DNA of 6,309 nt, from the NCBI GenBank assembly GCA_030533035.1, contig JAUNJW010000124.1, positions 1-6,309 on the forward strand, read 5' to 3'. The first letter of the stretch is position 1. The number at the start of each line of letters is the position of its first letter. Position numbers and translations under genes: made by a program. Origin of the DNA: Erysipelotrichaceae bacterium. Lineage in GTDB: Bacteria; Bacillota_I; Bacilli_A; Erysipelotrichales; Erysipelotrichaceae. Under the pieces are notes generated by a model that saw nothing but the letters and a program-made list of their open reading frames with translations, had not been told where the DNA came from and did not search any database. Of this stretch, positions 6,275 to 6,309 are shown piece after piece.

Positions 6275-6309
6275 ATTCAGGATCAGCCGTGAAGACTTCA
6301 CTCTCATTG

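Noticed and set aside
5816..6292. A 158-codon plus-strand open frame opposite the GNAT domain
   Set aside because: The minus-strand frame encodes clear GNAT motifs over the same bases; the plus-strand product is Cys/Phe/His-rich without family resemblance.

Overview
The window looks like a chromosomal stretch from a member of the Bacillota (Firmicutes), probably a gut- or host-associated anaerobe. The reasons are strong AGGAGG-type ribosome sites, short intrinsic terminators with T-tracts, and protein families (TfoX N-domain protein, PBP4B-type serine hydrolase, CxxC-type HIT protein, GNAT acetyltransferase) that read like Firmicutes homologues. The genus cannot be named from sequence alone. 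No mobile element, CRISPR array, rRNA or tRNA is visible.

Layout: (1) 1-1784, minus strand, a two-gene unit: a small TfoX-N-domain protein followed 26 nt later by an exported or membrane-anchored PBP4B-like serine hydrolase whose 3' end lies beyond the left edge. A credible promoter for this unit sits at 1851-1879. (2) 1932-4388, plus strand, one very large adenosine-deaminase-superfamily protein (about 818 aa). It has an extra N-terminal domain, an enlarged barrel, a complete metal site and a C-terminal Rossmann-like domain, and it is closed by a terminator that overlaps its stop codon. (3) 4517-4948, plus strand, a HIT-family nucleotide hydrolase/transferase with its own ribosome site and a terminator at 4985-5006. 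(4) 5057-6232, minus strand, a single-chain fusion of a GNAT acetyltransferase to a VanX/DdpX-type D-Ala-D-Ala dipeptidase, ended by its own terminator at 5024-5054. All stretches without genes are short (under 150 bases) and hold promoters, ribosome sites and terminators.

How the genes relate: the two outer loci both concern D-Ala-containing cell-wall chemistry (PBP4B-like penicillin-recognising enzyme; D-Ala-D-Ala dipeptidase). The two central plus-strand genes both concern purine nucleotides (deaminase-like protein; HIT protein). A strong terminator separates the two central genes, so a shared operon is not supported. The item most worth following up is the large deaminase-like protein: its zinc and catalytic residues are all present, but the second Asp of the usual TDD motif is Gly, and the barrel is embedded between two additional domains. 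This looks like a specialised nucleotide-processing or sensing enzyme, not a housekeeping adenosine deaminase. The GNAT-dipeptidase fusion is the second.
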